64,000 nucleotides of DNA from CAKSNH01 sp964422725. GTDB taxonomy: Bacteria > Bacillota > Clostridia > UBA1381. The stretch spans positions 53,172 to 117,171 of the forward strand of contig CAYRCC010000001.1 of assembly GCA_964422725.1 (NCBI GenBank), given 5' to 3'. Below the pieces are notes generated by a model. That model did not search any database and was not told the origin of the DNA. It saw only the letters and a program-made list of their open reading frames with translations. Shown one piece after another: positions 34,012 through 43,413 of the stretch; the first letter of the stretch is position 1, and each line of letters starts with the position of its first letter. The position numbers and the translations under genes are program-made.

Positions 34012-35676
34012 ATGACAGAGAATAAAAGATTGGCAGATTTGCTGTTTCCCGATATTGTAAACACGACGGATTATTATGAAAAAATGTATCCGCAGCGGGA
34101 GCTTGCAGACGGTGCTGTGGTTACGCGTTTTGCGCCGAGTCCGACCGGTTTTCTGCACATCGGCGGATTGTTTGCGGCAATGGTGAGCAAGCGTGCGGCA
34201 GATGTGACACAGGGCGCGTTTTATCTGAGAATAGAGGACACGGATAAAAAGCGTGAAATAGAGAACGGCGTGACGGAAATAGTAAAAGGACTTTCGGCTT
34301 TCGGAATGGACATAAAAGAAGGAATGATTAACGAAACCGAATCTGTCGGTGACTACGGTCCGTACATTCAGAGTGAAAGAAAAGAGATATATCAAACCTT
34401 TGCAAAATCGCTTGTCGAAAAAGGTCTGGCGTATCCGTGCTTTTGTACTGAAGAAGAAATTGCGGAGCTGAGAGCCGTACAGACGGAGAAAAAGGCTGAC
34501 CCCGGGTATTACGGAGAGTATGCAAGGTGCAGAAATTTGAGTTATGAAGAAATTAAGGACAAGCTGGACAGCGGCAAAGAGTTTGTGTTAAGACTCAAAT
34601 CTCCGGGAAATGCGCAGAACAAGGTTGTGCTTGATGATTTGATAAAGGGCAGAATTGAGATGCCTGAGAATATCAACGATATAGTGCTTTTGAAAACCGA
34701 CGGTATTCCTACATATCACTTTGCGCACGCGGTAGATGACCATTTAATGCGTTCGACGCATATTGTGCGCGGTGACGAGTGGATTTCGTCCGCACCGATA
34801 CATTTGCAGCTGTTTGATGTGCTTGGTTTTGCCGCGCCGAAGTATGCACACATTTCGCCTATTATGAAAGAAGAAAACGGCGGTAAAAGAAAGTTGAGCA
34901 AGAGAAAAGACCCTGAGGCGGCGGTTACCTATTACAGCGAGGTCGGTTACCCGAAGGAAGCCGTTATAGAGTATCTGCTTACTTTGGCAAATTCAAACTA
35001 TGAGGAGTGGCGGCTTGCAAATCCGACAGCACCAAACAGTGAGTTTGAATTTTCGCTGTCAAAGATGAGTCAGAGCGGTGCGCTGTTTGATTTGGTGAAA
35101 TTGACGGATATAAGCAAAAATTACATTTCGTTGCTTGACGCACAAACCGTGTATAACGGTATTTTGCGGTGGGCAAAGCAGTATAATGAGCGTTTTGCGC
35201 AGATACTCGAAAATGACAGCGAATATGCGCTGAAAATATTTGCTATAGAGCGTAATCCGGAAAAGCCGCGTAAGGATATAACAAAGTGGTCGGATGCGGA
35301 GAATTATGCGGCGTATTTTTATGATGAACTGTGGGACGGTAAAAGAGATTTCGCTGACAACCTCGCAAATGCGGATATGATTGAAATTTTGGAAAAATAC
35401 AAAAGCGTGTACAACGAAAGCGACACAAGTGACGAGTGGTTTCCGCGTATAAGAGAAATGAGCGAGGAATTGGGATATGCAAAAGCGCCTAAGCTTTATA
35501 AAAAGGATCCCGATTCATTCAAAGGACACGTCGGCGATGTGAGTACGGTAATACGCGTTGCGGTTACCGGCAGACGCAACACTCCCGATTTGTACGAAAT
35601 ACTTCAGGTGTTGGGCAAGGAAAAGGTTATGAAAAGATTTGATGAGGCTGTCGCGCTTTTAAAGGAGGATAAATAA
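34012..35676 (+). CDS. gltX: Glutamate--tRNA ligase
   Basis: Charges tRNA-Glu. The 554 residues contain the HIGH-type motif APSPTGFLHIGG (near 42-53), the KMSKS-like KRKLSKRKDP (near 296), and YLRIEDTD. ATG 34012 follows GGAGG at 5 bases; the TTG at 34000 is the base of that same site. The stop TAA is directly followed by the glnS ATG, so the two are co-translated. It is somewhat longer than the classical roughly 490-residue enzyme, as in related clostridial GluRS. With a separate GlnRS next door, this enzyme probably need not mischarge tRNA-Gln (inference). Confidence 0.93.
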   Translation: MTENKRLADLLFPDIVNTTDYYEKMYPQRELADGAVVTRFAPSPTGFLHIGGLFAAMVSKRAADVTQGAFYLRIEDTDKKREIENGVTEIVKGLSAFGMDIKEGMINETESVGDYGPYIQSERKEIYQTFAKSLVEKGLAYPCFCTEEEIAELRAVQTEKKADPGYYGEYARCRNLSYEEIKDKLDSGKEFVLRLKSPGNAQNKVVLDDLIKGRIEMPENINDIVLLKTDGIPTYHFAHAVDDHLMRSTHIVRGDEWISSAPIHLQLFDVLGFAAPKYAHISPIMKEENGGKRKLSKRKDPEAAVTYYSEVGYPKEAVIEYLLTLANSNYEEWRLANPTAPNSEFEFSLSKMSQSGALFDLVKLTDISKNYISLLDAQTVYNGILRWAKQYNERFAQILENDSEYALKIFAIERNPEKPRKDITKWSDAENYAAYFYDELWDGKRDFADNLANADMIEILEKYKSVYNESDTSDEWFPRIREMSEELGYAKAPKLYKKDPDSFKGHVGDVSTVIRVAVTGRRNTPDLYEILQVLGKEKVMKRFDEAVALLKEDK

Positions 35677-37338
35677 ATGGAACTCGGCACGAATTTTATA
35701 CATGAGGCGATTAACAAGGATTTGGAGGAAAAGGTGTATGACCATGTGCAGACACGTTTTCCTCCCGAGCCGAACGGTTATCTTCATATAGGACACGCCA
35801 AGGCTATATGTATTGATTTCGGTACTGCAATCAAGTATAACGGAAAGTGTAATCTGCGGCTTGACGATACGAATCCGGCAAAGGAAGATGTTGAGTATGT
35901 TGATGCCATAAAAGAGGATATTAAGTGGCTGGGCTTTGAATGGGAAAATGTATATTTTGCATCGGATTATTTTGATAAACTGCACGAATGTGCGGTAAAA
36001 CTCATTGAAACGGGAAAAGCGTATGTCGACGATTTGACGGCGGAACAAATAAGAGAATACAGAGGTACGCTGACCGAGCCGGGCAAGGAAAGTCCGTACA
36101 GAAACAGGAGTATAGAAGAAAATCTCGATTTGTTTAAAAGAATGACCGACGGTGAATTTGAAAACGGCGCAAAGGTACTGCGTGCAAAAATTGATATGAC
36201 AGCCGGAAATATGAATATGCGTGACCCTATAATATATCGCATTATGCACGCCTCTCATCACAGAACGGGCGATAAATGGTGCGTGTATCCGATGTACGAC
36301 TTTGCACACCCTATTTCCGATACGCTTGAGGGTGTTACACATTCGCTGTGTTCACTGGAATTTGAGGACCACAGACCGTTGTACGACTGGTTTTTAAAGG
36401 AACTTGGCTTTGAAAAACCGTCAAGACAGATTGAGTTTGCAAGAATGAATTTGAATTATACACTTACAAGCAAGAGAAAATGCCTGAGCCTTGTAAAGGA
36501 TAATATTGTTTCGGGTTGGGACGACCCCAGAATGTCAACACTTTGCGGTATGCGGAGAAGAGGTTATTCACCGGCGGCAATTAAGGATTTCTGCGACAGG
36601 ATAGGTGTGGCAAAGGCTAACGGCGTGATTGATTTTGCGCTTTTGGAACACTGCGTGCGCGAGGACTTGAATCAGAATGCACCGCGCGCTATGGCTGTAC
36701 TGAATCCGGTAAAAGTTATTATTGACAATTATCCTGAGGGTAAGACGGAGGAAGTTGAGGTTGCCGTAAATCCGGTAAAACCGGAATTGGGAAAGCGTAA
36801 GGTGGAGTTTTCGCGCGAACTTTACATTGAAGCGGACGATTATATGGAAAATCCGCCTAAAAAATATTTCAGACTTACCGAGGGCAGAGAAGTGCGGCTC
36901 AACAGCGCGTATTTTGTTACGTGTACAGGCGTTGAAAAGGACGAAAACGGAAAGGTTACGGTAATTCATTGTACTTATGACCCTGAAACACAGGGCGGTA
37001 ACGCACCTGACGGACGTAAGGTGAAGGGTACTATTCATTGGGTGTCGGCACATAATGCGGTTAATGCCGAAGTGCGCTTGTATGACAGACTGTTCAATGT
37101 CGAGAACCCGTCGAACGAAGAAAATGAGGGGGATTTTGTTAAGAATTTGAATCCCGCTTCAATGGTTGTGTTGAAAAATTGTAAGATTGACGCCGGTTTG
37201 GCAAACGCAAAATCGGGAGATACATTTCAATTTATGCGTCAGGGATATTTCTGTGTCGATACGGATTCGACGGCGGACAATATGGTGTTTAACAGAACTG
37301 TTGCACTCAAGGACTCGTGGGCAAAAGAGAACAAGTAA
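35677..37338 (+). CDS. glnS: Glutamine--tRNA ligase
   Basis: Charges tRNA-Gln directly. The 553 residues match the length of the E. coli enzyme and contain FPPEPNGYLHIGHAKAI (near 28-44), RLDDTNP, the second-site segment TSKRKC (near 266, in the KMSKS position), and the two C-terminal anticodon beta-barrels. The ribosome binding site AAGGAGGATAAATA overlaps the gltX end. Many Firmicutes make Gln-tRNA by GatCAB instead, so a GlnRS here suggests an acquired direct route. Confidence 0.94.
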   Translation: MELGTNFIHEAINKDLEEKVYDHVQTRFPPEPNGYLHIGHAKAICIDFGTAIKYNGKCNLRLDDTNPAKEDVEYVDAIKEDIKWLGFEWENVYFASDYFDKLHECAVKLIETGKAYVDDLTAEQIREYRGTLTEPGKESPYRNRSIEENLDLFKRMTDGEFENGAKVLRAKIDMTAGNMNMRDPIIYRIMHASHHRTGDKWCVYPMYDFAHPISDTLEGVTHSLCSLEFEDHRPLYDWFLKELGFEKPSRQIEFARMNLNYTLTSKRKCLSLVKDNIVSGWDDPRMSTLCGMRRRGYSPAAIKDFCDRIGVAKANGVIDFALLEHCVREDLNQNAPRAMAVLNPVKVIIDNYPEGKTEEVEVAVNPVKPELGKRKVEFSRELYIEADDYMENPPKKYFRLTEGREVRLNSAYFVTCTGVEKDENGKVTVIHCTYDPETQGGNAPDGRKVKGTIHWVSAHNAVNAEVRLYDRLFNVENPSNEENEGDFVKNLNPASMVVLKNCKIDAGLANAKSGDTFQFMRQGYFCVDTDSTADNMVFNRTVALKDSWAKENK

Positions 37339-37360
37339 ATAGTCAAAGGAGATAATGAAA

Positions 37361-38554
37361 ATGGATTATAACAAATATTTGTCGGACAGAGCACGTCCGC
37401 TTAAAGCATCGGCAATACGTGAAATGTTTAAAAGAATGGCAGATCCGGAAATTATATCGCTTGCCGGCGGTAATCCGGCCTCTGAACTGTTTCCGGGTGA
37501 AGAGCTTTCAAAAATTGCCGGAAAAATACTTATGACCAATCCGTCCGGTGCACTGCAATACGGTACAACAGACGGTTACGGACCTATGAAAGAGGCAGCA
37601 AAAAGCAGAGCGGTTAAAGCAGATTCGTTTAACGAGGAAACAGACAGTCTGCTTGTGACCACAGGCGCACAGCAGGGTATCGACCTTGCGGCAAAGGTGC
37701 TTTTAAATACCGGTGACAAGGTGGTTGTGGAAAATCCGAGCTTTATAGGTACACTCAACTCGCTGCGTTCGTACCAAGCCGATTTAATCGGAGTGTCGGT
37801 TGAAAGTGACGGTATGAATGTTGATGAGCTTGAAGAAGTGCTGAAAAACAATGATGTGAAACTGATTTACACCATACCTACTTTCCAAAATCCGTCGGGA
37901 ACAACGATGAGTCTTGAAAAGCGTAAGAGAGTTTTGGCACTTGCACAAAAATACGATGTGCTTATTATAGAAGATAATCCTTACGGTGATTTGAGGTTTG
38001 CCGGAGAAGATGTTGCAACAATTAAGTCGATGGATAAAGAGGGACGGGTTATTTATGTAGGTTCGTTCTCAAAAATACTTTCGCCGGGTATGAGATTGGG
38101 ATACGTTGTTGCACCTAAAGAAATCTGTGACAGAATCGAAGTGGTAAAACAGGTAAACGACGTACATACTCCTGTGCTTACACAGATGATGTGCGTTGAG
38201 TTTATGAAAAAGTATAATATTGACAGCTATATTCAAAAAAACAGAGAGCTTTACGGTAAAAAGTGCAGACTGATGCTTGATTTGATGAAAGAGTGTTTCC
38301 CAGAGGGCAAGGTGGAATGGACAGAGCCGGAGGGCGGTTTGTTTATATGGTGTACCTGCCCGACTTGCGAAAATATTGACGTTATCGTAAACAAGAGTCT
38401 TGAAAGAAAAGTTGCGATAGTTCCGGGAAGCAATTTTGCAACCGATATTACAGCGCCGTCAAATCAATTCAGACTGAATTATTCGTCGGCATCGGTTGAA
38501 AAGATTGAAAAGGCAATAAGAATTTTGGGCGAAGTTTTGACCGAAAATCTGTAA
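37361..38554 (+). CDS. PLP-dependent aminotransferase (class I/II, aminoadipate/aromatic type)
   Basis: A 397-residue fold-type I aminotransferase. EIISLAGGNPASELFP marks the N-terminus (near 28-43). The cofactor region has YTIPTFQNPSGTTMS and IIEDNPYGDLRF, and the Schiff-base lysine lies in VGSFSKILSPGMRLGYV (near 228-244). Relatives include 2-aminoadipate and valine-pyruvate type transaminases, so the substrate is not fixed by sequence. ATG 37361 has better spacing (9) after AAAGGAG than ATG 37355 (3). In a run with glnS and trpS. Confidence 0.85.
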   Translation: MDYNKYLSDRARPLKASAIREMFKRMADPEIISLAGGNPASELFPGEELSKIAGKILMTNPSGALQYGTTDGYGPMKEAAKSRAVKADSFNEETDSLLVTTGAQQGIDLAAKVLLNTGDKVVVENPSFIGTLNSLRSYQADLIGVSVESDGMNVDELEEVLKNNDVKLIYTIPTFQNPSGTTMSLEKRKRVLALAQKYDVLIIEDNPYGDLRFAGEDVATIKSMDKEGRVIYVGSFSKILSPGMRLGYVVAPKEICDRIEVVKQVNDVHTPVLTQMMCVEFMKKYNIDSYIQKNRELYGKKCRLMLDLMKECFPEGKVEWTEPEGGLFIWCTCPTCENIDVIVNKSLERKVAIVPGSNFATDITAPSNQFRLNYSSASVEKIEKAIRILGEVLTENL

Positions 38555-38586
38555 TTACCCTGTATTTTAAGAAAGGACTTTATAAA

Positions 38587-39582
38587 ATGAGCGATAAAAA
38601 AACTATATTCAGCGGTGTACAGCCGTCGGGTACAATCACACTGGGTAACTACTTGGGTGCGATTAAGAACTGGGTACAGCTGCAAGACGAATATAACTGT
38701 GCATATGCGATTATGGATTTACATTCGATTACGGTACGTCAAAATCCGCAGGAGCTAAAAAAGCGCACGCTGGATTTATTAAAGCTGTATATTGCGTGCG
38801 GTATAGACCCCGAGAAAAATCTGCTGTTTGTGCAGTCGCATGTGTCGGCGCACGCGGAGCTTGCGTGGATACTGAACTGCTATACATATATGGGCGAGCT
38901 TTCGCGAATGACTCAGTTTAAGGATAAATCTCAGCGTCACGCGGAGAATATTAACGCCGGACTCTTTACTTACCCTGTACTTATGGCGGCGGATATTCTA
39001 TTGTATCAGGCGGATTTGGTGCCTGTAGGACAGGACCAAATGCAGCATATCGAAATAGCGCGAGATATTGCACAGCGTTTTAACGCGGTTTACGGTGATG
39101 TGTTTACAATACCGGAGGGGTTTATTCCGAAAACCGGCGCAAGAGTTATGAGCTTGCAAGATCCGACAAAGAAAATGAGTAAGTCGGACGAAAATCCTAA
39201 AGCATACATATCTCTTATGGACGATATGAACGTAATCGCAAAGAAGATAAAAAGTGCCGTTACAGACAGCGACGGCTGTGTTGCGCACCGCGAGGGCAAA
39301 GACGGTATTAATAATCTTATGGGCATACTGTCATCTGTTACAGGTGAGAGCTTTGAAAGTATCGAAAACCGTTATGTCGGACGCGGTTACGGCGATTTTA
39401 AAGCCGAGGTGGCAGAGGTGGTTGTGGAATGTATACGGCCTATTCGCGAAAAGTACGACGATTTGTCGAACAACAAGGACTATTTAGAAAAAATATACAA
39501 GGAAAGTGCTGAAAAAGCAAACTATATAGCAAACAAGACTTTAAATAAAGTAAAGAAAAAAGTCGGTTTTTTGCCGAGATAG
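38587..39582 (+). CDS. trpS: Tryptophan--tRNA ligase
   Basis: Charges tRNA-Trp. The 331 residues show the HIGH-equivalent GTITLGNYLGA (near 15-25), MDLHSITV, VGQDQMQHIE and the KMSKS motif KKMSKSDENP (near 197). Length is usual. ATG follows AAGAAAGGAC. No T-box or trp leader was seen, only a 30-base gap to the previous gene. Confidence 0.96.
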   Translation: MSDKKTIFSGVQPSGTITLGNYLGAIKNWVQLQDEYNCAYAIMDLHSITVRQNPQELKKRTLDLLKLYIACGIDPEKNLLFVQSHVSAHAELAWILNCYTYMGELSRMTQFKDKSQRHAENINAGLFTYPVLMAADILLYQADLVPVGQDQMQHIEIARDIAQRFNAVYGDVFTIPEGFIPKTGARVMSLQDPTKKMSKSDENPKAYISLMDDMNVIAKKIKSAVTDSDGCVAHREGKDGINNLMGILSSVTGESFESIENRYVGRGYGDFKAEVAEVVVECIRPIREKYDDLSNNKDYLEKIYKESAEKANYIANKTLNKVKKKVGFLPR

Positions 39583-39609
39583 TTCTGCAATCAGAGAAAG
39601 GAAATTGAT

Positions 39610-40671
39610 ATGGGTACTCCGGAATCATTATGCTTTGCTTTTGCCGTAGCGTTTATTTTTTCATTTGTATCAACACCGCTTGTGAAAAAGCTGGCATTTA
39701 AAATCGGTGCGATTGATGTACCGAAAGATAACAGAAGAATGCACAAAAAACCCATTCCGAGATTGGGAGGACTTGCGATAATATTCGGATTTTTGGTGTC
39801 GGTGCTGTGCTTCGGGGAAATGAACCGCGAAGTCGGTGCGATGCTGCTCGGAGCCGGAATTGTAGCGGTGATGGGAGTTGTGGACGACTGTAAAAATCTG
39901 AATGCTAAATTGAAGTTTGTTATTCAGATAATTGCGGCTTTGGTGGTTGTTTTGGCAGGCGATATACGTATTGAAGCTTTTACAAATCCGAATATATTCA
40001 GTGAAAATCCGTATTGGGTACTGCCGGAATGGCTGTCGATAGTCGGAAGTGTACTCTGGATAGTGTTTATTACAAATGCGGTTAATTTGATTGACGGTCT
40101 TGACGGTCTGGCGACGGGTGTGTCGGCGATTATGGCGGTGTCGCTGGTCTTTTTGGCGGTGCGCGTGGGCGAAAACTCAATCGCGATTACCTGTATAGCG
40201 CTTATGGGGGCGTGTTTCGGATTTCTGCCGTTTAACTTCAATCCGGCGAAAATATTTATGGGTGACACGGGAGCGTTGTTTTTGGGATTTATACTTGCAA
40301 CTGTGTCGATACAGGGTGTGTTCAAAAGCTATGCGGTAATTTCGTTTGCGGTGCCGCTGCTCATTTTGGGACTTCCGCTGTTTGACACGACATTCGCAAT
40401 ATTAAGACGTCTGTTTACCGGAAAAGGTATTATGACTGCTGACCGCGGACATCTTCATCACCGACTTATTGATATGGGATTTTCGCAAAAACAGACAGTA
40501 TTTATACTCTATGCGATAAGCGGCGTACTCGGTATTACGGCGGTTGTGCTTGCCGAGAGCGGTGCACTCAGAGCATTGCTTTTGCTTGTGTGTGTATTGG
40601 TGCTGTTGCTTATAGGAAGTCTGCTTACCAATAATTCCGAAAATGATACAAATGACAAGGAGGAAAAATAG
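39610..40671 (+). CDS. tagO: Undecaprenyl-phosphate sugar-1-phosphate transferase (TagO/WecA, MraY family)
   Basis: Membrane enzyme that starts wall-polymer synthesis by moving GlcNAc-1-P to undecaprenyl phosphate. The 353 residues have about ten membrane helices and the family loops: PRLGGLAI, GVVDDCKNLNAKLKF (DDxxN-type), NAVNLIDGLDGLATG, FMGDTGALFLGF and a His-rich loop DRGHLHHRL. ATG follows GAAAGGAAAT. Next to the UDP-GlcNAc 2-epimerase gene, which fits teichoic-acid or secondary wall-polymer linkage-unit synthesis. Confidence 0.88.
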   Translation: MGTPESLCFAFAVAFIFSFVSTPLVKKLAFKIGAIDVPKDNRRMHKKPIPRLGGLAIIFGFLVSVLCFGEMNREVGAMLLGAGIVAVMGVVDDCKNLNAKLKFVIQIIAALVVVLAGDIRIEAFTNPNIFSENPYWVLPEWLSIVGSVLWIVFITNAVNLIDGLDGLATGVSAIMAVSLVFLAVRVGENSIAITCIALMGACFGFLPFNFNPAKIFMGDTGALFLGFILATVSIQGVFKSYAVISFAVPLLILGLPLFDTTFAILRRLFTGKGIMTADRGHLHHRLIDMGFSQKQTVFILYAISGVLGITAVVLAESGALRALLLLVCVLVLLLIGSLLTNNSENDTNDKEEK

Positions 40672-40672
40672 T

Positions 40673-41827
40673 ATGGATAAAATAAAAGTAATGACTGTAT
40701 TCGGTACAAGACCGGAGGCTATAAAAATGGCACCGCTTGCGCTTGAACTCAAAAAATATGATGAAATAGAGTCTACCGTATGTGTTACGGCACAGCATAG
40801 ACAAATGCTTGACCAGGTTCTTGAAATTTTTAAGCTGAAACCCGACTACGATCTTGACATTATGAAAAACCGCCAAACTCTGATCGGTATCACAACGCGC
40901 GTGCTTGAAGGACTTGACGAGGTAATCAAGGAGGCAAAGCCTGACATTATCCTTGTACACGGCGATACGTCTACGACTTTTGTAGGCAGTCTTGTGGCAT
41001 TTTACAATCAGGTAAAGGTGGGACACGTCGAGGCGGGACTGCGCACTTATGACAAATATTCGCCGTTTCCGGAAGAAATGAACAGAAAATTGACGGGACA
41101 GATAGCTGATTTGCATTTTTCGCCGACGGTGCAGAATAAGAAAAATCTTCTGCGTGAGGGCATTTCGGAGGAGAACATATTTATAACGGGAAATACGGTT
41201 ATTGATGCACTCAAAACAACCGTAAAAAAGGATTATAAGTTCAGCGATGACACTCTTAACAGCCTTGATTTTGAAAACAGGAGAGTTATTATAGTAACGG
41301 CGCATAGACGCGAAAATCTCGGTGAGCCGCTTGAAAATATATGCGAGGCACTCAAAACAATAGTTACGACGTATGATGATGTTGAATTGGTGTATCCTGT
41401 GCATATGAATCCGGCAGTCCGTGATACTGTAAACAGTATTTTGGGCGGAGTCGAGAGAGTGCATTTGATAGAACCGCTCACTGTTGACGAATTGCATAAT
41501 GCGATGGACAGATGCTTTATGGTTATGTCGGATTCGGGCGGTATTCAGGAGGAAGCGCCGTCACTTGCAAAACCGGTATTGGTTCTCAGAAAAGAAACGG
41601 AGCGTCCGGAGGCGGTTGCGGCAGGTACAGTTAAAATTGCCGGTATTGAGAAAGATAATATAATCAAGCTGGCAAAAGAGCTGTTAGATGACGAAAATGC
41701 GTATAACAAAATGGCACACGCGGCAAATCCTTACGGCGACGGTGAGGCATCACGCAGAACGGTAGAGGCTATTTTGTATGCATTCGGCAAGAGAAGTCAA
41801 AGACCGGCGGATTTTAAAGTTGAATAA
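40673..41827 (+). CDS. wecB: UDP-N-acetylglucosamine 2-epimerase (non-hydrolysing)
   Basis: Interconverts UDP-GlcNAc and UDP-ManNAc for wall-polymer synthesis (MnaA in Bacillus). The 384 residues show TVFGTRPEAIKMAPLALEL (8-26), VHGDTSTTF, HVEAGLRT, TAHRREN and SDSGGIQEEAPSL (near 288). ATG 40673 follows AAGGAGG, whose bases overlap the end of tagO; the longer frame to 40643 lies inside tagO. Followed by a terminator. Confidence 0.94.
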   Translation: MDKIKVMTVFGTRPEAIKMAPLALELKKYDEIESTVCVTAQHRQMLDQVLEIFKLKPDYDLDIMKNRQTLIGITTRVLEGLDEVIKEAKPDIILVHGDTSTTFVGSLVAFYNQVKVGHVEAGLRTYDKYSPFPEEMNRKLTGQIADLHFSPTVQNKKNLLREGISEENIFITGNTVIDALKTTVKKDYKFSDDTLNSLDFENRRVIIVTAHRRENLGEPLENICEALKTIVTTYDDVELVYPVHMNPAVRDTVNSILGGVERVHLIEPLTVDELHNAMDRCFMVMSDSGGIQEEAPSLAKPVLVLRKETERPEAVAAGTVKIAGIEKDNIIKLAKELLDDENAYNKMAHAANPYGDGEASRRTVEAILYAFGKRSQRPADFKVE

Positions 41828-41837
41828 TTTTTCTTTA

Positions 41838-41873
41838 AAAGGGTGTAAAAGTAAGATATTTTATACCCTTTTT
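41838..41873 (+). terminator. Terminator after wecB
   Basis: AAAAGGGTGTAAAA (41838-41851) pairs with TTTTATACCCTTTT (41860-41873) with one wobble; the arm ends in a T run. It may limit read-through into the mannosyltransferase gene. Confidence 0.75.
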
Positions 41874-41897
41874 GAATTTGTTTGAAAGGGAAAGCGT

Positions 41898-42152
41898 ATG
41901 ATTTTTAATTGTATTGTAAGCGTGCTTGTTTGGGGTGCGGCATTGATTTCGGTTTTACGTGTATGTGGTAATTCGGGATTTGCACTGCCGGACGGGCGCA
42001 TAAAGAATTTTATTTGTGCAAAGAGCAATATGTATTCCGGCGAAAGGGTGTCGGTGAAAGAATGTAGACAGACAGCGCTGTATGCGTTTTTATACAGGTT
42101 GTTTGTATACGCGGCAGCAATTCCTATCATATATATATATATATATATATGA
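41898..42152 (+). CDS. N-terminal fragment of a phase-off mannosyltransferase
   Basis: ATG at 41898 follows GAAAGGGAAA and opens a frame of 84 residues: an N-terminal hydrophobic helix (MIFNCIVSVLVWGAALISVL), a soluble stretch and a second hydrophobic segment (ALYAFLYRLFVYAAAIPII). It then reads into (AT)11 as Ile-Tyr repeats and stops at TGA 42150-42152, right after the repeat. The remaining protein continues in the +1 frame from 42151. Twelve AT units, or nine, would join the two frames into one protein of about 430 residues. An assembly or base-calling error is the main alternative. Confidence 0.7.
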   Translation: MIFNCIVSVLVWGAALISVLRVCGNSGFALPDGRIKNFICAKSNMYSGERVSVKECRQTALYAFLYRLFVYAAAIPIIYIYIYI

Positions 42153-43194
42153 TAGGACCGGATTTTCGTTTGACGACTATCTGGCAACGTGGCAGAAATG
42201 GGACGCGACATGCTACATAAGAATTGCCGAAAACGGATACAGTTATACCGAGGAAGGGAAAAATTTGATGTTGGTTTTCTTTCCGCTTTATTCGTTTGCG
42301 GTAGGTATACTGAGATATATTTTGATAGACACGCGGCTTGCGGCACTGGTTGTATCAACGTTGTGCTACAGTGTTGCCTGTGGATATATTTACGCACTTG
42401 TATCGGAGGATTATAACAAAAGTATTGCAAGGGCGAGTGTTGTGCTGATATCAATATCACCGTTTTCGTTTTTCTTCGGCGCTATGATGACGGAAAGCAT
42501 ATTCCTGATGACCACCGCTATGACATTTTACTATATTCGCCGTCACAAATGGAAACTCGTTGCGCTGACCGGTACATTGGCGGCACTTTCGAGAATGATA
42601 GGCGTTATAATGATATTGCCGGCGGCGGTTGAGTGGTGCGAAACATACAAGCCGTTTGAATTAATAAAAGAAAGAAAATGGAAACAGCTCGGCAAAGCAA
42701 TTGTTAACAGCGGACTGTATATTCCTGTAATTATACTGGGTACGTGTATTTATTTAATGATTAATTTCTGCGTGACCGGAAATGCATTTATATTTATGGA
42801 ATATCAAAAAACACATTGGTATCACGAAAATTGCTATTTTGCCGAAACTGTGGTTGAATTGTTCAGAAATGCGCTGTCAGGCAGCAAATTATGTATTTCT
42901 ATATGGATTCCGTCGGCAGTGATTTTGGCAGTGTATATAGGACTGCTTGTTTACTCCGCACGCAGACATAAAAATATGTATATATTATATATGACAGCAT
43001 ATCTCGTGATAAATACGTCTGTTACGTGGCTGATAAGCGCACCGCGCTATATGTCCGCCGCACTGCCGGCGTTTATAGTGCTTGCGGAAATGACCGAAAG
43101 GAAAAAGCTAGTCAGATATGCGCTGTATGTGCTGTTTGCAGTGGGAATGTTTGTATATTTGACGTTATATCTTATGGGTAAAGACGTGATGTAA
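42082..43194 (+). CDS. Mannosyltransferase-like membrane protein (Gpi18/PIG-V type), main part
   Basis: The frame from 42151 encodes the body of a polytopic glycosyltransferase. WQKWDATCYIRIAENGY, the acidic substrate motif typical of Gpi18/PIG-V-like mannosyltransferases, is followed by LMLVFFPLYSFAVGILRYI and about eight further hydrophobic helices. The in-frame ATG at 42082 has no ribosome binding site and lies inside the upstream fragment's frame. Without a frame change this part probably lacks a proper start and its first helices. It lies beside tagO and wecB, so it probably decorates a wall polymer or surface glycan (inference). Confidence 0.75.
   Translation: MRFYTGCLYTRQQFLSYIYIYIYDRTGFSFDDYLATWQKWDATCYIRIAENGYSYTEEGKNLMLVFFPLYSFAVGILRYILIDTRLAALVVSTLCYSVACGYIYALVSEDYNKSIARASVVLISISPFSFFFGAMMTESIFLMTTAMTFYYIRRHKWKLVALTGTLAALSRMIGVIMILPAAVEWCETYKPFELIKERKWKQLGKAIVNSGLYIPVIILGTCIYLMINFCVTGNAFIFMEYQKTHWYHENCYFAETVVELFRNALSGSKLCISIWIPSAVILAVYIGLLVYSARRHKNMYILYMTAYLVINTSVTWLISAPRYMSAALPAFIVLAEMTERKKLVRYALYVLFAVGMFVYLTLYLMGKDVM
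42123..42156. repeat. (AT)11 tract inside a 34-bp perfect palindrome
   Basis: Positions 42129-42150 are eleven AT units, bounded by CCTATC (42123-42128) and GATAGG (42151-42156), so the whole 34 bases are self-complementary. It lies within the mannosyltransferase coding region, exactly where the reading frame breaks. Dinucleotide tracts of this length slip during replication, and the palindrome may add to instability. Confidence 0.9.
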
Positions 43195-43288
43195 TTTTTG
43201 TGTGCAAGTATTCGGCAAAAAATGACTGCTATATGGTTTAAGCACCGAGATTTTCGGCGCAATAAAACAGAATACAAGTGTTGATTAT

Positions 43289-43326
43289 AAAAAGCGACAA
43301 TCACTGTGAGTTGGTTGTCGCTTTTT
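43289..43326 (+). terminator. Terminator after the mannosyltransferase gene
   Basis: AAAAAGCGACAA (43289-43300) pairs perfectly with TTGTCGCTTTTT (43315-43326); the T run is part of the 3' arm. Confidence 0.8.
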
Positions 43327-43413
43327 GCGATATTATATACTGGATTTTACCGCAAAGTGTAATTATAATATATAAGTGGCTTGCAACAGCAAATATATTA
43401 TGGAGGTCTTTAT

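Noticed and set aside
40625..41497. 290-residue antisense frame over wecB
   Set aside because: Lies wholly across wecB and the tagO end, with no ribosome binding site and no recognisable domain; a shadow of the sense codons.
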